NCBI RefSeq assembly: GCF_008633915.1
Contig: NZ_VJNV01000026.1
Span: 124,001-188,000, forward strand
Reading direction: 5' to 3'
From: Campylobacter sp. LR291e
GTDB lineage: Bacteria > Campylobacterota > Campylobacteria > Campylobacterales > Campylobacteraceae
Length of the DNA stretch: 64,000 nucleotides
Below the pieces are notes generated by a model, which was given only the letters and a program-made list of their open reading frames with translations, did not search any database and had not been told where the DNA came from. Position 1 is the stretch's first letter; each line of letters begins with the position of its first letter. The position numbers and the translations under genes were made by a program. Positions 49,551-58,812 of the stretch are shown piece after piece.

Positions 49551-50375
49551 ATGCAAGAAAGTTTTTTTATTTTTCATAAAGATTGTAGAATTGCTTTAAA
49601 GGATTTAGCAGAAAATTCTATTGATTTTATAATAACCGATCCGCCGTATTTTATCGATGGAATGGGAAACGAATGGAATGATAAGAATTTAACAAATAAG
49701 GCATCAAAATCTGGCGTCATCGGCAGTTTGCCCATAGGAATGAAATTCGATAGAAATCAAGGCGTAAAATTGCAAGAATTTATGAATCCGCTAGCGGAGG
49801 AATTTTATAGGATTTTGAAGCCCGGCGGTTTTTGCGTGGTGTTTTCGCAAGCAAGACTTTATCATAGAATGGCAATGAGCTTGGATTTAGCGGGATTTGA
49901 AATACGAGATATGCTCGCGTGGAAGTATGAAGGACAGGCGAAGGCGTTTTCACAAACGCATTTCATTAAAAAGGACAAAAATCTCTCTTGCGCACAAAAA
50001 GAGATTTTAATAAAAGAATTAGAAGGCATGAAAACACCGCAGTTAAAGCCACAAATCGAGCCTATGGTATTAGCGCAAAAACCAAAAATTGGCACTTTTG
50101 TGCAAAATTGGCAACGATATAAATTAGGACTTATCAACACAAAAGAAAGCTTGGATTCAAAGTTTCCGGGCAATGTAATGGAAATTCCAAAAAGTGCTAG
50201 AAACAGCGAAAGCGAGGATAAAATCGAGCATTTGACAAGAAAGCCGGTGAGTTTGATTGCGCATTTAATCCGACTTTTTACGCAAGAAAATCAGCTAATT
50301 TTAGATCCATTTTTGGGAAGTGGTTCGAGTGCAATTGCGGCACTAAACAATAAGCGAAGATTCGTTGGCTTTTAG
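49551..50375 (+). CDS. N6-adenine DNA methyltransferase, truncated by a stop
   Basis: A 274-residue protein with catalytic motif IV FIITDPPYF (near residue 29) before SAM-binding motif I DPFLGSGSSAIAAL near the C-terminus, the beta-class order. After RRFVGF comes TAG (50373-50375); the same frame then continues IEKKYFDIANERIRKDE, exactly what follows in intact relatives, and runs on into the endonuclease. So the enzyme has lost its last helix, probably by GAG to TAG. Activity may be reduced or lost. Codons such as CCG, GCG and CGA are more frequent than in neighbours, a sign of transfer. Confidence 0.75.
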   Translation: MQESFFIFHKDCRIALKDLAENSIDFIITDPPYFIDGMGNEWNDKNLTNKASKSGVIGSLPIGMKFDRNQGVKLQEFMNPLAEEFYRILKPGGFCVVFSQARLYHRMAMSLDLAGFEIRDMLAWKYEGQAKAFSQTHFIKKDKNLSCAQKEILIKELEGMKTPQLKPQIEPMVLAQKPKIGTFVQNWQRYKLGLINTKESLDSKFPGNVMEIPKSARNSESEDKIEHLTRKPVSLIAHLIRLFTQENQLILDPFLGSGSSAIAALNNKRRFVGF

Positions 50376-50426
50376 ATAGAGAAAAAATATTTTGACATCG
50401 CAAACGAGCGGATTAGAAAAGATGAA

Positions 50427-51157
50427 ATGAGCGAGGAGGAAATAGAGAAAATCTATCGCTTGATAAGCGAAAAATACGAATCTAATTTAAAAAAATTTGG
50501 CGTCAAAAAGATAAATTTAAAAGATAAAAACGGCAATTACACGAAAGACGCACTGGTGTTGATTTATCTTGCAAGGGATTATCCGAAAACTCAGGCAATT
50601 TCAAAACAAGAGCTTACGGAATTTGTAAGAAAGTTTTATCCAAATGTGAGCGATGTGCAACAAGCAAGGCATTTGGCGAAGCAAAAAGGCTATAACATTA
50701 TTTCTGGCACGCGAGGCGATATAAATGAGAAAATCGCACCCGCGTCATATAAATTGCTAAATTTGGAATATCCGTATCCTTCGTTTAAACAAGATAGGCG
50801 AAGCGGGATTAATGCCAAGGATTTTGAGGATTTAAAAAAGCAATATAATTACAGATGCGCGACCTGTGGCTCGATAGAAAATCAACCTCACAATATAAGA
50901 AATAACGAAATCACAAAGCTTCAAGCCGGACATATGAATCCGTCTAAACCGCTAGTTTTTGGAATATCATTCCGCAATGTCAAGTTTGCAATCGTCCCGA
51001 TAGAGATAGATTTATCTATGATAAAACGGGAAGAGCGATAGAAATCGCCAATTCAGATGACGGCAAACGCGTGGTTGAGAGATATTTCAAAAAAGTTAGT
51101 AAAAATACAAAAGAATATTTTTTAGATTTATTAAAAAGGCTTTTAAAGATAAAATAA
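50427..51157 (+). pseudogene. HNH restriction endonuclease, frameshifted
   Basis: The frame of the methyltransferase continues here: MSEEEIEKIYRLI, a helical region, then the zinc/HNH part RCATCGSIENQ and LQAGHMNPSKP. It then loses frame at a T5 run (50956-50960) and stops at 51041. With one more T, the protein goes on as NIIPQCQVCNRPDRDRFIYD to a stop at 51155-51157, supplying the second Cys pair and the final HNH residues. Each half of the HNH site is thus in a different frame, so no active enzyme is made as sequenced. Domain order suggests a former methyltransferase-endonuclease fusion. Confidence 0.75.
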
Positions 51158-51166
51158 TAATTCAAA

Positions 51167-51191
51167 AGCCAAAGAATAAAATTCCTTGGCT
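51167..51191 (-). terminator. terminator of pta-ackA
   Basis: Read on the minus strand, AGCCAAGGAAT and ATTCTTTGGCT form an 11-bp stem with one G-U pair and a TTT loop, followed by TTTGAATTATT. It overlaps the ackA stop codon and separates the operon from the convergent endonuclease remnant. Confidence 0.7.
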
Positions 51192-52377
51192 AAGCTTTGA
51201 TAATTCTTTCTGTGATTTTGGCGATTTCAAGTTCTTCATCGGTAGGAATGATAAAAATTTTAACCTTTGAATTTTTAGAACTAATCTCTCTTTCTTCATT
51301 TGTGCTATTTTCATTTAAGCTATCATCAATTTCTATGCCTAAATGCTTGATTCTATTACAAACCATTTTACGAACATTTACAGCATTTTCACCAACCCCT
51401 GCTGTAAAAATCAAGGCATCAGTACGTGGCAATATACTAAAATACGAGCCTATATACTTAGACATTCGGTAACAATACATATTCAATGCTAAATTTGCAA
51501 GGCTATTTCCACTTTGAATTTCTTTTTCCACATCTCTAATATCATTATACCCACAAACCCCATAAAGGCCACTTTTTTTATTCATCATAGTATCAAGTTC
51601 ATTTGGGCTTAAATTCTTAGCATTTGCTATAAAAGGCAAGATTGCTGGATCTATATCTCCACATCTAGTTCCCATCATTAGGCCCTCAAGTGGGGTAAAG
51701 CCCATAGATGTATCAACGCTTTTTCCATTTTCAATAGCACAAATACTAGCCCCATTACCAAGATGTGCACTAATAGCATTAAACTCATCAGGATTTTTAC
51801 CACAAAGTGCGGCCGCCCTTTTGCTTACATAAGAATGAGAAGTACCATGAAAGCCGTATTTTCTTATATTATATTCTGTGTAATACTCATAAGGCAAGGC
51901 ATACATATGAGCATAATCAGGTATAGTTTTATGAAAGGCTGTATCAAAAATAGTAACATTTGGCACATTTGGGGCTGCCTTTATCATAGTTTTTATGCCT
52001 GCTAAGTGGGCTGGATTGTGCAAGGGTGCTATAGCCCCTACCCTGTCAATTTCTTCTAAGACAAAACCATCAACCAAACAATGTTCTGTTAAATTTCTAC
52101 CACCATGTACAACCCTATGCCCACAGCCATCAAGCTCATTAAAATCCTTTAAAATTCCAGATTCAGCACAAAGTTCCTTTACTAATTTTAAGCCCTTTTC
52201 GTGATTGCTTATATATGTATCTCGCCTTAATTTAGTTTGAGTTTTAACATTTTTAAGTTCTATTTTACCTTGTTCATTACCTATTTTTTCAACTAAGCCA
52301 CTAGCTACAACCTCTTGGTTTACAAAAAGTTTAAATTTAATAGAAGATGAGCCTGAGTTTAAAACTAAAATTTTCAT
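51190..52377 (-). CDS. ackA: acetate kinase
   Basis: A 395-residue enzyme that makes ATP and acetate from acetyl phosphate. VLNSGSSSIKFKLF at the start binds phosphate, HRVVHGG and FDTAFHKTIP are acetokinase signatures, and GVGENA with the C-terminal sheet completes the fold. It follows pta by 10 bp. Confidence 0.96.
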   Translation of the reverse strand: MKILVLNSGSSSIKFKLFVNQEVVASGLVEKIGNEQGKIELKNVKTQTKLRRDTYISNHEKGLKLVKELCAESGILKDFNELDGCGHRVVHGGRNLTEHCLVDGFVLEEIDRVGAIAPLHNPAHLAGIKTMIKAAPNVPNVTIFDTAFHKTIPDYAHMYALPYEYYTEYNIRKYGFHGTSHSYVSKRAAALCGKNPDEFNAISAHLGNGASICAIENGKSVDTSMGFTPLEGLMMGTRCGDIDPAILPFIANAKNLSPNELDTMMNKKSGLYGVCGYNDIRDVEKEIQSGNSLANLALNMYCYRMSKYIGSYFSILPRTDALIFTAGVGENAVNVRKMVCNRIKHLGIEIDDSLNENSTNEEREISSKNSKVKIFIIPTDEELEIAKITERIIKA

Positions 52378-52387
52378 ATTTTCTCCT

Positions 52388-53887
52388 TTATTGTGACTGA
52401 ATAGCTGTTAAAAGCACGGTATCTACAATATCTTCTATCAAACAACCACGACTTAAATCATTAACAGGCTTTTTAAGACCTTGTAATAATGGGCCCATAG
52501 CAATAGCGTTTGCAGTGCGTTGAACTGCCTTATAGCAAATATTTGCCGCATTTAAATCAGGGAAGATATAAACAGTTGCCCTACCTGCAATCTTAGAATC
52601 TGGCAATTTTTTCTTAGCTACTATTTTGTCATTTGCAGCGTCAAATTGCAAAGGCCCGTCAATTTGTAAATCAGGGTATTTTTCCTTTGCTATCTTTAAG
52701 GCTTCATTTACTAAATCCACACTTGGTCCTTGTCCGCTAGTACCAGTTGAATAAGAAAGCATTGCAATGCGAGGTTCAAGCCCAAAAGATTTTGCTGTAA
52801 TCGCACTTACATAGGCACTTTGTGCTAATTGTTCAGGGGTAGGATTTGGATTAACAGCACAATCAGCAAAAGCAAAAACATCATTTTCAAGTCCCATAAA
52901 AAAGATACCTGAAACCGAATTTATACCTTCTTTTGTTTTGATTATTTGCAAGGCTGGTCTTATAGTATCTGCTGTAGTAGTAGAAGCACCACTTACCATA
53001 GCATCGGCCTTTTGAGTGTGTATTAACATAGTACCAAAATAGTTTCTATCTTTAATTAACTCTTGTGCTTTTTCAAGGGTTAAGCCCTTTGCCTTTCTAA
53101 GTTCAAAAAGTATATTTGCAAATTCATCGTTAAATTCTGAATTTAAAGGATTTATAACCTTAATATCTTGCAAATTTAAGCCAAGTTCTTTACTTCTTTT
53201 GTCTATATTTTCTTTATCTCCTAATAAAATTAAATTGACTAAATTATTTTTAAGCAAAATATCACTTGCTTTCAAAATTCTATCATCATCGCTTTCAGGC
53301 AAAACTATAGTTTTTTTACTTGCTACAAGTTGTTCTGTAAGCTTAAATTTAAAACGATAGGTTGTAAGAAAATCATATTCTTTAAGTTTTTCTAATTCTT
53401 TTTCTTCAAAATCTTCGTTTAAAATGGCAAAATTCTCACCCCTTAGGGCCTCGTTTAAATAACCACAAGCTATGTCTTTATTTTTATCATCGCTTACATA
53501 AGCAACGGCTGTATTTAAATTTTTAGCAATTTTTACATGTGTGGCTAAGGTATCAAAGATTGATAAATTTGCTAAGCCTATTATGATTACAAAATCATAT
53601 TTTGCCTTAATTTCTTCATAATCTTTAATGATTTTTGAATAAAAATCATTTTTACCATTATTATAGGCTAATAAAGCATCTCTTAAAGTAAAACTGAAAA
53701 ATATATTTTCTTGATTTAGCTTAAATTCATTTGCTAAAGAACCATAACGACCAAGCTCTTTTTTCTTAATAACAGGACAATAAAGCCCAACGCTTTTTCC
53801 ACTTTGTGTGTAGATTGTTAAAACCCTTTTAATAACAGCTAAATTTAAAGCCTTTTGTTTTGAGTTAATTAAATAAAGATTCGTCAT
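52388..53887 (-). CDS. pta: phosphate acetyltransferase
   Basis: A 499-residue enzyme converting acetyl-CoA and phosphate to acetyl phosphate. The C-terminal catalytic PTA domain (about residues 180-495) contains LPESDDDRILKA, YFGTMLIHTQKADAMVSGA and SYSTGTSGQGPSVD. The N-terminal part (about 1-170) is a shortened P-loop-like DRTGG-type region without a clear P-loop. AAGGAG lies before the start. It forms an operon with ackA. Confidence 0.94.
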   Translation of the reverse strand: MTNLYLINSKQKALNLAVIKRVLTIYTQSGKSVGLYCPVIKKKELGRYGSLANEFKLNQENIFFSFTLRDALLAYNNGKNDFYSKIIKDYEEIKAKYDFVIIIGLANLSIFDTLATHVKIAKNLNTAVAYVSDDKNKDIACGYLNEALRGENFAILNEDFEEKELEKLKEYDFLTTYRFKFKLTEQLVASKKTIVLPESDDDRILKASDILLKNNLVNLILLGDKENIDKRSKELGLNLQDIKVINPLNSEFNDEFANILFELRKAKGLTLEKAQELIKDRNYFGTMLIHTQKADAMVSGASTTTADTIRPALQIIKTKEGINSVSGIFFMGLENDVFAFADCAVNPNPTPEQLAQSAYVSAITAKSFGLEPRIAMLSYSTGTSGQGPSVDLVNEALKIAKEKYPDLQIDGPLQFDAANDKIVAKKKLPDSKIAGRATVYIFPDLNAANICYKAVQRTANAIAMGPLLQGLKKPVNDLSRGCLIEDIVDTVLLTAIQSQ

Positions 53888-53909
53888 TTTTTCTCCTTGT
53901 AAAATAAAA

Positions 53910-53926
53910 TTGGAACACTCTTTGCT
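53910..53926 (+). promoter_or_regulatory. sigma-54 promoter of flgH
   Basis: TTGGAAC, five bases, then TTGCT: the -24 GG and -12 GC elements of the RpoN consensus with correct spacing, about 73 bases before the flgH start. In Campylobacter, FlgSR and sigma-54 drive middle flagellar genes including flgH, so position and family agree. Confidence 0.85.
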
Positions 53927-53998
53927 TTATTTATTTCAACAAAGTCTAAAATGATTTTAACTAAGAATAGATAAGAAAAATATTTAAAAGGATAGAAA

Positions 53999-54697
53999 AT
54001 GAAAAAAATTTTTTTCTATATGTTACCATTAGTATTTTTTGGGTGTGCTTACACGGTTGACCCTGAAATTTCAATGAGGCCACCAACTTACGTGGAAGAA
54101 TTGCCACCAAAGCAATCTAATAACATAGAAGCACCTGGTTCTTTATTTGGTAAGGGTGATAATCCTTTATTTTCTGATAAAAAGGCCATTAATGTTAATG
54201 ACTTAGTAACTGTTATAATAGAAGAAAGCACAACACAAACTACACAAGCAAATAAAGCAACAAGCAGAACAAATACTTCAAATCTTAGTGGTGGTGTTTT
54301 AACAGGTGGAGCAGGTCCTGTTTCAAGTGCGATTTCACAAGTAAATAAGTATGGAGGAAACTTAGGTTACACAACTAATAGTTCAAATAGCTTTACAGGT
54401 AGCGGTTCTCAAAGCAGAAACGAAAGCTTTAGTACTACAATTTCTACAAGGGTGGTTAAAATTTTATCAAATGGCAATTATTTTATAGAAGGTTCAAGGG
54501 AACTTTTAATAAATGGAGAAAAGCAAATCATACAACTTAGTGGTGTAATTCGCCCTTATGATATAGAACAAGATAATACTATTGATAGCCGTTATATAGC
54601 AGATGCTAAGATAGTTTATAAGACAGAAGGCGAGGTTCAAAGGAGCACTACTAAGCCTTGGGGAACAAGATTTATCGAAGCTATATGGCCTTTCTAA
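53999..54697 (+). CDS. flgH: flagellar L-ring protein FlgH
   Basis: A 232-residue outer-membrane lipoprotein of the flagellar L ring. The lipobox is LVFFGC (Cys16), GSLFGKGDNPLFSDKKAINV and NDLVTVIIEE are the FlgH signatures, and the C-terminal LSGVIRPYDIEQDNTIDS completes the fold. The ribosome binding site is AAGGA. It has its own sigma-54 promoter and a strong terminator, so it is monocistronic. Confidence 0.95.
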   Translation: MKKIFFYMLPLVFFGCAYTVDPEISMRPPTYVEELPPKQSNNIEAPGSLFGKGDNPLFSDKKAINVNDLVTVIIEESTTQTTQANKATSRTNTSNLSGGVLTGGAGPVSSAISQVNKYGGNLGYTTNSSNSFTGSGSQSRNESFSTTISTRVVKILSNGNYFIEGSRELLINGEKQIIQLSGVIRPYDIEQDNTIDSRYIADAKIVYKTEGEVQRSTTKPWGTRFIEAIWPF

Positions 54698-54701
54698 ACT
54701 C

Positions 54702-54735
54702 ATAAAAGCTAGGTTAATCCTAGCTTTTATAATTT
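54702..54735 (+). terminator. terminator after flgH
   Basis: ATAAAAGCTAGG and CCTAGCTTTTAT form a perfect 12-bp stem with a TTAAT loop (54702-54730), followed by an AT-rich stretch with T-runs. A strong intrinsic terminator. Confidence 0.85.
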
Positions 54736-54805
54736 ATTTTTTAAATTCACTTTCACTTCACTTATTTTTTTTACAATACCTTAAATTTTATTAAAAGGAT
54801 TCATC

Positions 54806-55336
54806 ATGCAAAATGCTTTATTTATAAACGAAGCTAGTGAGAAGATTAAGGCTTTAAAGGACAGAGGACTTAGTTTTTATAATGCAAATTATGCTATCAA
54901 AAAAGAGTATAACTCAAAACTTGATGCAAAAACTAAATTTGTTAAATTTTCAACTCTCCTTGCTTTTATAGCAACTTTCTTGCTTGGAATTTATGTATAT
55001 TATTTAATCTTAAAAATAGAGGTTGAAATGTATGCTTACACGCAAGTTGCTTATGGAGCTGTGTTTTTATTTTTTATAGTAGGTTTTGTATTTTTAGCAC
55101 TTTTATTTTTTAATAAAGAAGTGATTTTTGATTATCTTAGCCTTAATAATAAGCTTTGCAAGGAATATGATGAAAGTGTTTTTAAATTATATTTTAAATA
55201 TCTTTTTTTACTTTTTTTATTCTTTTGCTTTATAAGCTTTGTATTGCTTAGCTTTATAGCTTATGAATATGCAGTATATACAAATACTGATTTTATAATG
55301 AATTTTACCTATATGTTAGCTGAACTTTTTGATTAA
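54806..55336 (+). CDS. membrane protein of unknown function
   Basis: A 176-residue protein with about four membrane helices: about residues 48-68, 82-104, 131-152 and possibly a last one near 155-172, after an N-terminal soluble part (ASEKIKALKDRGLSFYNANY). I recognise no family. It is a single gene between the flgH terminator and its own terminator. A similar protein lies next to murA in C. jejuni. Confidence 0.75.
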   Translation: MQNALFINEASEKIKALKDRGLSFYNANYAIKKEYNSKLDAKTKFVKFSTLLAFIATFLLGIYVYYLILKIEVEMYAYTQVAYGAVFLFFIVGFVFLALLFFNKEVIFDYLSLNNKLCKEYDESVFKLYFKYLFLLFLFFCFISFVLLSFIAYEYAVYTNTDFIMNFTYMLAELFD

Positions 55337-55340
55337 AAAC

Positions 55341-55365
55341 TTGTTCAAGGTTTTTCCTTGAACAA
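55341..55365 (+). terminator. terminator after the membrane protein
   Basis: TTGTTCAAGG and CCTTGAACAA form a perfect 10-bp stem with a five-T loop, five bases past the stop. The sequence after it is AT-rich but not a pure U-run. Confidence 0.75.
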
Positions 55366-55402
55366 ATCTATAAAAATTTAAATTTAAAATTATTTAAAAT
55401 TT

Positions 55403-55411
55403 TGTTATAAT
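55403..55411 (+). promoter_or_regulatory. murA promoter -10 region
   Basis: TGTTATAAT: a perfect TATAAT at 55406-55411 with an extended TG element, 38 bases before the murA ATG. No -35 box is needed in Campylobacter. AAGGA precedes the start. Confidence 0.7.
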
Positions 55412-55449
55412 CCTTAGATATTTTTCTTACACATAAATTAAGGACAAAA

Positions 55450-56712
55450 ATGACTTATTTAGAGATTGAAGGGACAAATAATCTAAGTGGAGAAGTTTCA
55501 ATAAGTGGTGCTAAAAACGCTGCACTGCCTTTAATAACTTTAAGCATACTAGCTAAAAATGAGCTTGAAATTTCAAATATTCCTTGCGTTGCTGATATAA
55601 AAACTCTTTTTTTATTGCTTGAAAATTTAGGAGCTAGTTATAGTTTTGAAAACAATTTTGCAAAAATTTGTACTAAAAATTTAAAGCACACAAAGGCTAC
55701 CTATGACATAGTTAGAAAAATGAGGGCTTCAATCTTGGTTTTAGGTCCCTTGCTTTCTCGCTTTGGACAATGCGAGGTTTCTTTGCCTGGAGGTTGTGCT
55801 ATAGGACAAAGACCTATTGATTTACACCTTTTAGCCCTTGAAAAAATGGGGGCAAATATTAATATAAAACAAGGCTATGTAATGGCGAGTGGTAAGTTAA
55901 AAGGGGCTGAAATTATTTTTGATAAAATCACAGTTACAGGCAGTGAAAATATAATAATGGCAGCAGCACTTGCAAAGGGCAAAACTAGGCTTTTAAATGT
56001 GGCTAAAGAACCAGAAGTCGTTCAAATTTGTGAAGTTTTAGCAAATGCGGGATTAGACATTAAAGGCATAGGAAGTGATGAGTTAGAAATTCATGGGACA
56101 AATGGAGAATTACTTGAGATTAAACCATTTAAGGTAATCCCTGATAGAATCGAAGCTGGGACCTATCTTTGTGCTGGAGGAATTACAAATTCTAAAATCA
56201 CAGTTACAAATACTAACCCTACGCATTTAAGTGCAGTTTTGGCTAAATTTGAAACTATGGGTTTTGGCATTGAAACAAAGGAAAATAAAATTAGCATTTT
56301 ACCTGCTAAGGAAATAAAACCTGTTGAGATATTAACTAGCGAGTACCCAGGTTTTCCAACAGATATGCAAGCACAATTTATGGCACTAGCCCTTAGGGCA
56401 AATGGAACTAGCATTATCGATGAAAGGCTTTTTGAAAATCGCTTTATGCATGTAAGTGAGCTTTTAAGAATGGGAGCTGATATAAAATTAAACGGACATA
56501 TAGCTACTATTAACGGGGGTAAGGAATTAAATGCAGCCGATGTTATGGCCACTGATTTAAGGGCTAGTTCAGCATTAATCCTTGCAGCACTTGCAGCAAA
56601 AGGGGTTAGCAAGGTCCATAGAATTTATCATTTAGATAGAGGATATGAAAATTTAGAAAAAAAATTTAAAAATTTAGGTGCAAAAATCACAAGACTTAAA
56701 GAAAGAGCATAA
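55450..56712 (+). CDS. murA: UDP-GlcNAc 1-carboxyvinyltransferase
   Basis: A 420-residue enzyme that starts peptidoglycan synthesis by adding enolpyruvate to UDP-GlcNAc. The catalytic Cys116 lies in [12 protein letters not shown], so it should be fosfomycin-sensitive in principle. GAKNAALP near the N-terminus and [13 protein letters not shown]-type motif (here [14 protein letters not shown]) are present. moeA begins right after it. Confidence 0.96.
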   Translation: MTYLEIEGTNNLSGEVSISGAKNAALPLITLSILAKNELEISNIPCVADIKTLFLLLENLGASYSFENNFAKICTKNLKHTKATYDIVRKMRASILVLGPLLSRFGQCEVSLPGGCAIGQRPIDLHLLALEKMGANINIKQGYVMASGKLKGAEIIFDKITVTGSENIIMAAALAKGKTRLLNVAKEPEVVQICEVLANAGLDIKGIGSDELEIHGTNGELLEIKPFKVIPDRIEAGTYLCAGGITNSKITVTNTNPTHLSAVLAKFETMGFGIETKENKISILPAKEIKPVEILTSEYPGFPTDMQAQFMALALRANGTSIIDERLFENRFMHVSELLRMGADIKLNGHIATINGGKELNAADVMATDLRASSALILAALAAKGVSKVHRIYHLDRGYENLEKKFKNLGAKITRLKERA

Positions 56713-56713
56713 A

Positions 56714-57889
56714 ATGATGGATACTTGGGCTTGTCTTAGCTTTTTAGAAGAAAATATTAAGTCCTTAAAAGATTATGAATTAATTAGCATAGATGAGGCA
56801 AAGGATAGATATTTAGCAGTTGATATTTATGCTAAGAAAAATATGCCAAGTTATGATAATAGTGCACTTGATGGCTATGCTTTTAATTTTAATGATAGAT
56901 TTTCACCCCTTAATATTAAAGAAAGCATTTTTGCAGGTGATAAAAAAAGCTATAAACTTAAAAAAAATGAAGCCTATAAGATAATGACAGGGGCTAAAAT
57001 ACCAGAAAATGCTGATACTATTATAAGATTTGAAGATGTTAAATTTAAGGACGAAAAATTATTTATAGATGAAAACATTAAGCAATTTAATGCCATTAGA
57101 TTTAAGGCAGAAGAGATTAAAAAAGATGCATTTCTTTTTAAAAAGGGAGAGTGCCTAAATGCTTCTAAACTTACGCTTTTAGCGGCACAAGGAATTTATA
57201 AAATTTACGTAATTCGCAAAATTAAAATTGGAATTTTTTCAAGTGGCAATGAATTAAGCGAACCTTGGCAAGAATGCGATGAAAATAGAATTTATAACGC
57301 AAATGCTACTGCTATAAGGCAGATATTTTCAAAAAACTGCTTTGAATGTTCTTATCTTGGCATTATGAAAGATGAATTTGAAACCACAAAAAAAGCCTTA
57401 AATAATGAGAATTTTGATCTATTAATAACAAGTGGTGGTGCCAGTGTGGGCGAGGCTGATTTTATGCTAAAGGCTTTAAAAGAATTAAAATTCACACCAC
57501 TTTTTGAAAGTGTAAGAACAAAAATGACTATGCCAACAAAATTATTTAAAAAAAATAAAACTTTAGTATTGATACTACCAGGAAATCCTATGTCTGCTTT
57601 TTTAAGCTGTTTCATTTTTGGTCTTAAAATCACTTCTTTATTAAGTGGAAATTTAGGTAAATTAAACAAAATCGTAGCAAAAATGGCCTTTAATGTAAAT
57701 TTGAAAGAAGGTAGAAACAACTTAATACTTGGAAATTTAGAAAATGGCGTGTTTATACCTACCAACAAAGGAAAGCTTAGCTCATCTATGATTTTACCGA
57801 TAGTACAAAGCGAATTTTTATTAATAAGCAAAAAGGAAGAAAAGGAACTACAACAAAACCAAGAAGTTGAGATTATAAAGCTTGTTTAG
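56714..57889 (+). CDS. moeA: molybdopterin molybdenumtransferase MoeA
   Basis: A 391-residue enzyme that inserts molybdate into adenylylated molybdopterin. NMPSYDNSALDGYAF, IMTGAKIPENADTIIRFED and TSGGASVGEADF are the family signatures, and a C-terminal domain IV ends the protein. The start is placed at the first ATG after the murA stop, preceded by AAAGAG. A longer frame from 56678 overlaps murA and adds twelve residues of no family similarity. Confidence 0.92.
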   Translation: MMDTWACLSFLEENIKSLKDYELISIDEAKDRYLAVDIYAKKNMPSYDNSALDGYAFNFNDRFSPLNIKESIFAGDKKSYKLKKNEAYKIMTGAKIPENADTIIRFEDVKFKDEKLFIDENIKQFNAIRFKAEEIKKDAFLFKKGECLNASKLTLLAAQGIYKIYVIRKIKIGIFSSGNELSEPWQECDENRIYNANATAIRQIFSKNCFECSYLGIMKDEFETTKKALNNENFDLLITSGGASVGEADFMLKALKELKFTPLFESVRTKMTMPTKLFKKNKTLVLILPGNPMSAFLSCFIFGLKITSLLSGNLGKLNKIVAKMAFNVNLKEGRNNLILGNLENGVFIPTNKGKLSSSMILPIVQSEFLLISKKEEKELQQNQEVEIIKLV

Positions 57890-57955
57890 AAAAATTTTAT
57901 GTTTCGCTTTGAAATTTGTTAAACATTAGAAATTTTTAATTTTTATGACTGATTT

Positions 57956-58799
57956 TTACTTAGCTACTTGTGCTTCATTTGTTATAGTACCAAGCATTAA
58001 TTGCATGATTGAAATGCTATATAGTGCGTTTTTAAATTTGATTTTTTTAAAAAATTCCATTATTGTTTTGATTAAAATTTAAAGATTGCATAGAACCATA
58101 ATAAGATATACTCTCATCATTCATCATCTCTAGTAGCCCCGCCAACAAAAAAAATAATCAAATCATTTAACAAGTCTAGCTTATCGTTAAAATAGAAATT
58201 TTTTAAGGCATTTGTTGCTGTTTTACTATAATCTACTTTCTTATTTTTATTTAAAATGTAAAATTGTTTTGGATAATTTAAAAAAATAAAAATCTAAGAT
58301 AAAAATCCTTTTGTATTTCATCAATTTTTACATTATTTTTTATAAAAACCTAAAATATCAAAATCATTAACCGCAACTTTTTCTATAGGTTTAAATGGAA
58401 ATGATGATCTTATTTCCACTGATTTTACTATTTGTGTTAAAAAACCATTTTGATTAAGAATATTTTTAATTATCTTAAATCTACTTGATTGATTGAATTA
58501 TTTGAATTATCAAGCAAAACTTCAACATTTGAATTTTTATTATAATGCTTTAACAACATAAAACATAATTGTTCTATTATCAAACCAGAATATGCTTTAA
58601 ATTTAATCTCATCATCATTTCTTTTTAGGCCTGCTGAATCAGTCTTATTAAAATTTATTTCTTGCAATCTATTTTTTGCCTTATCAAGCAATGATTTTGT
58701 AAAAGCATTATCCTTTTTTAATACAATTTTTATAATTCTAAATGGTAAAAAAGAAAAACTATCTTCTAAAATTTCATTATTATCATTTTTTAAAATCAA
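57956..58799 (-). pseudogene. type II restriction endonuclease remnant
   Basis: The readable start (58799-58470, 109 codons) has YSGLIIEQLCFMLLKHYNK and NSNNSINQVDLR. Other frames continue SVEIRSSFPFKPIEKVAVND, then after more shifts DYSKTATNALKNFYFNDKLD, FVGGATRDD, and finally MLGTITNEAQVAK with a stop at 57956. At least four frame changes separate these pieces, so the gene is dead. The Asp-Leu-x-x and later Glu-Val/Ile-Arg stretch is nuclease-like. It follows the methylase remnant by 13 bp, as an R-M partner would. Confidence 0.7.
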
Positions 58800-58812
58800 A
58801 GCCTTATTAAAA

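Noticed and set aside
50373-50375. Programmed readthrough of TAG in the methyltransferase
   Set aside because: No stem or typical readthrough context is seen, and the second lesion downstream (T5 frameshift) makes plain decay the simpler reading.
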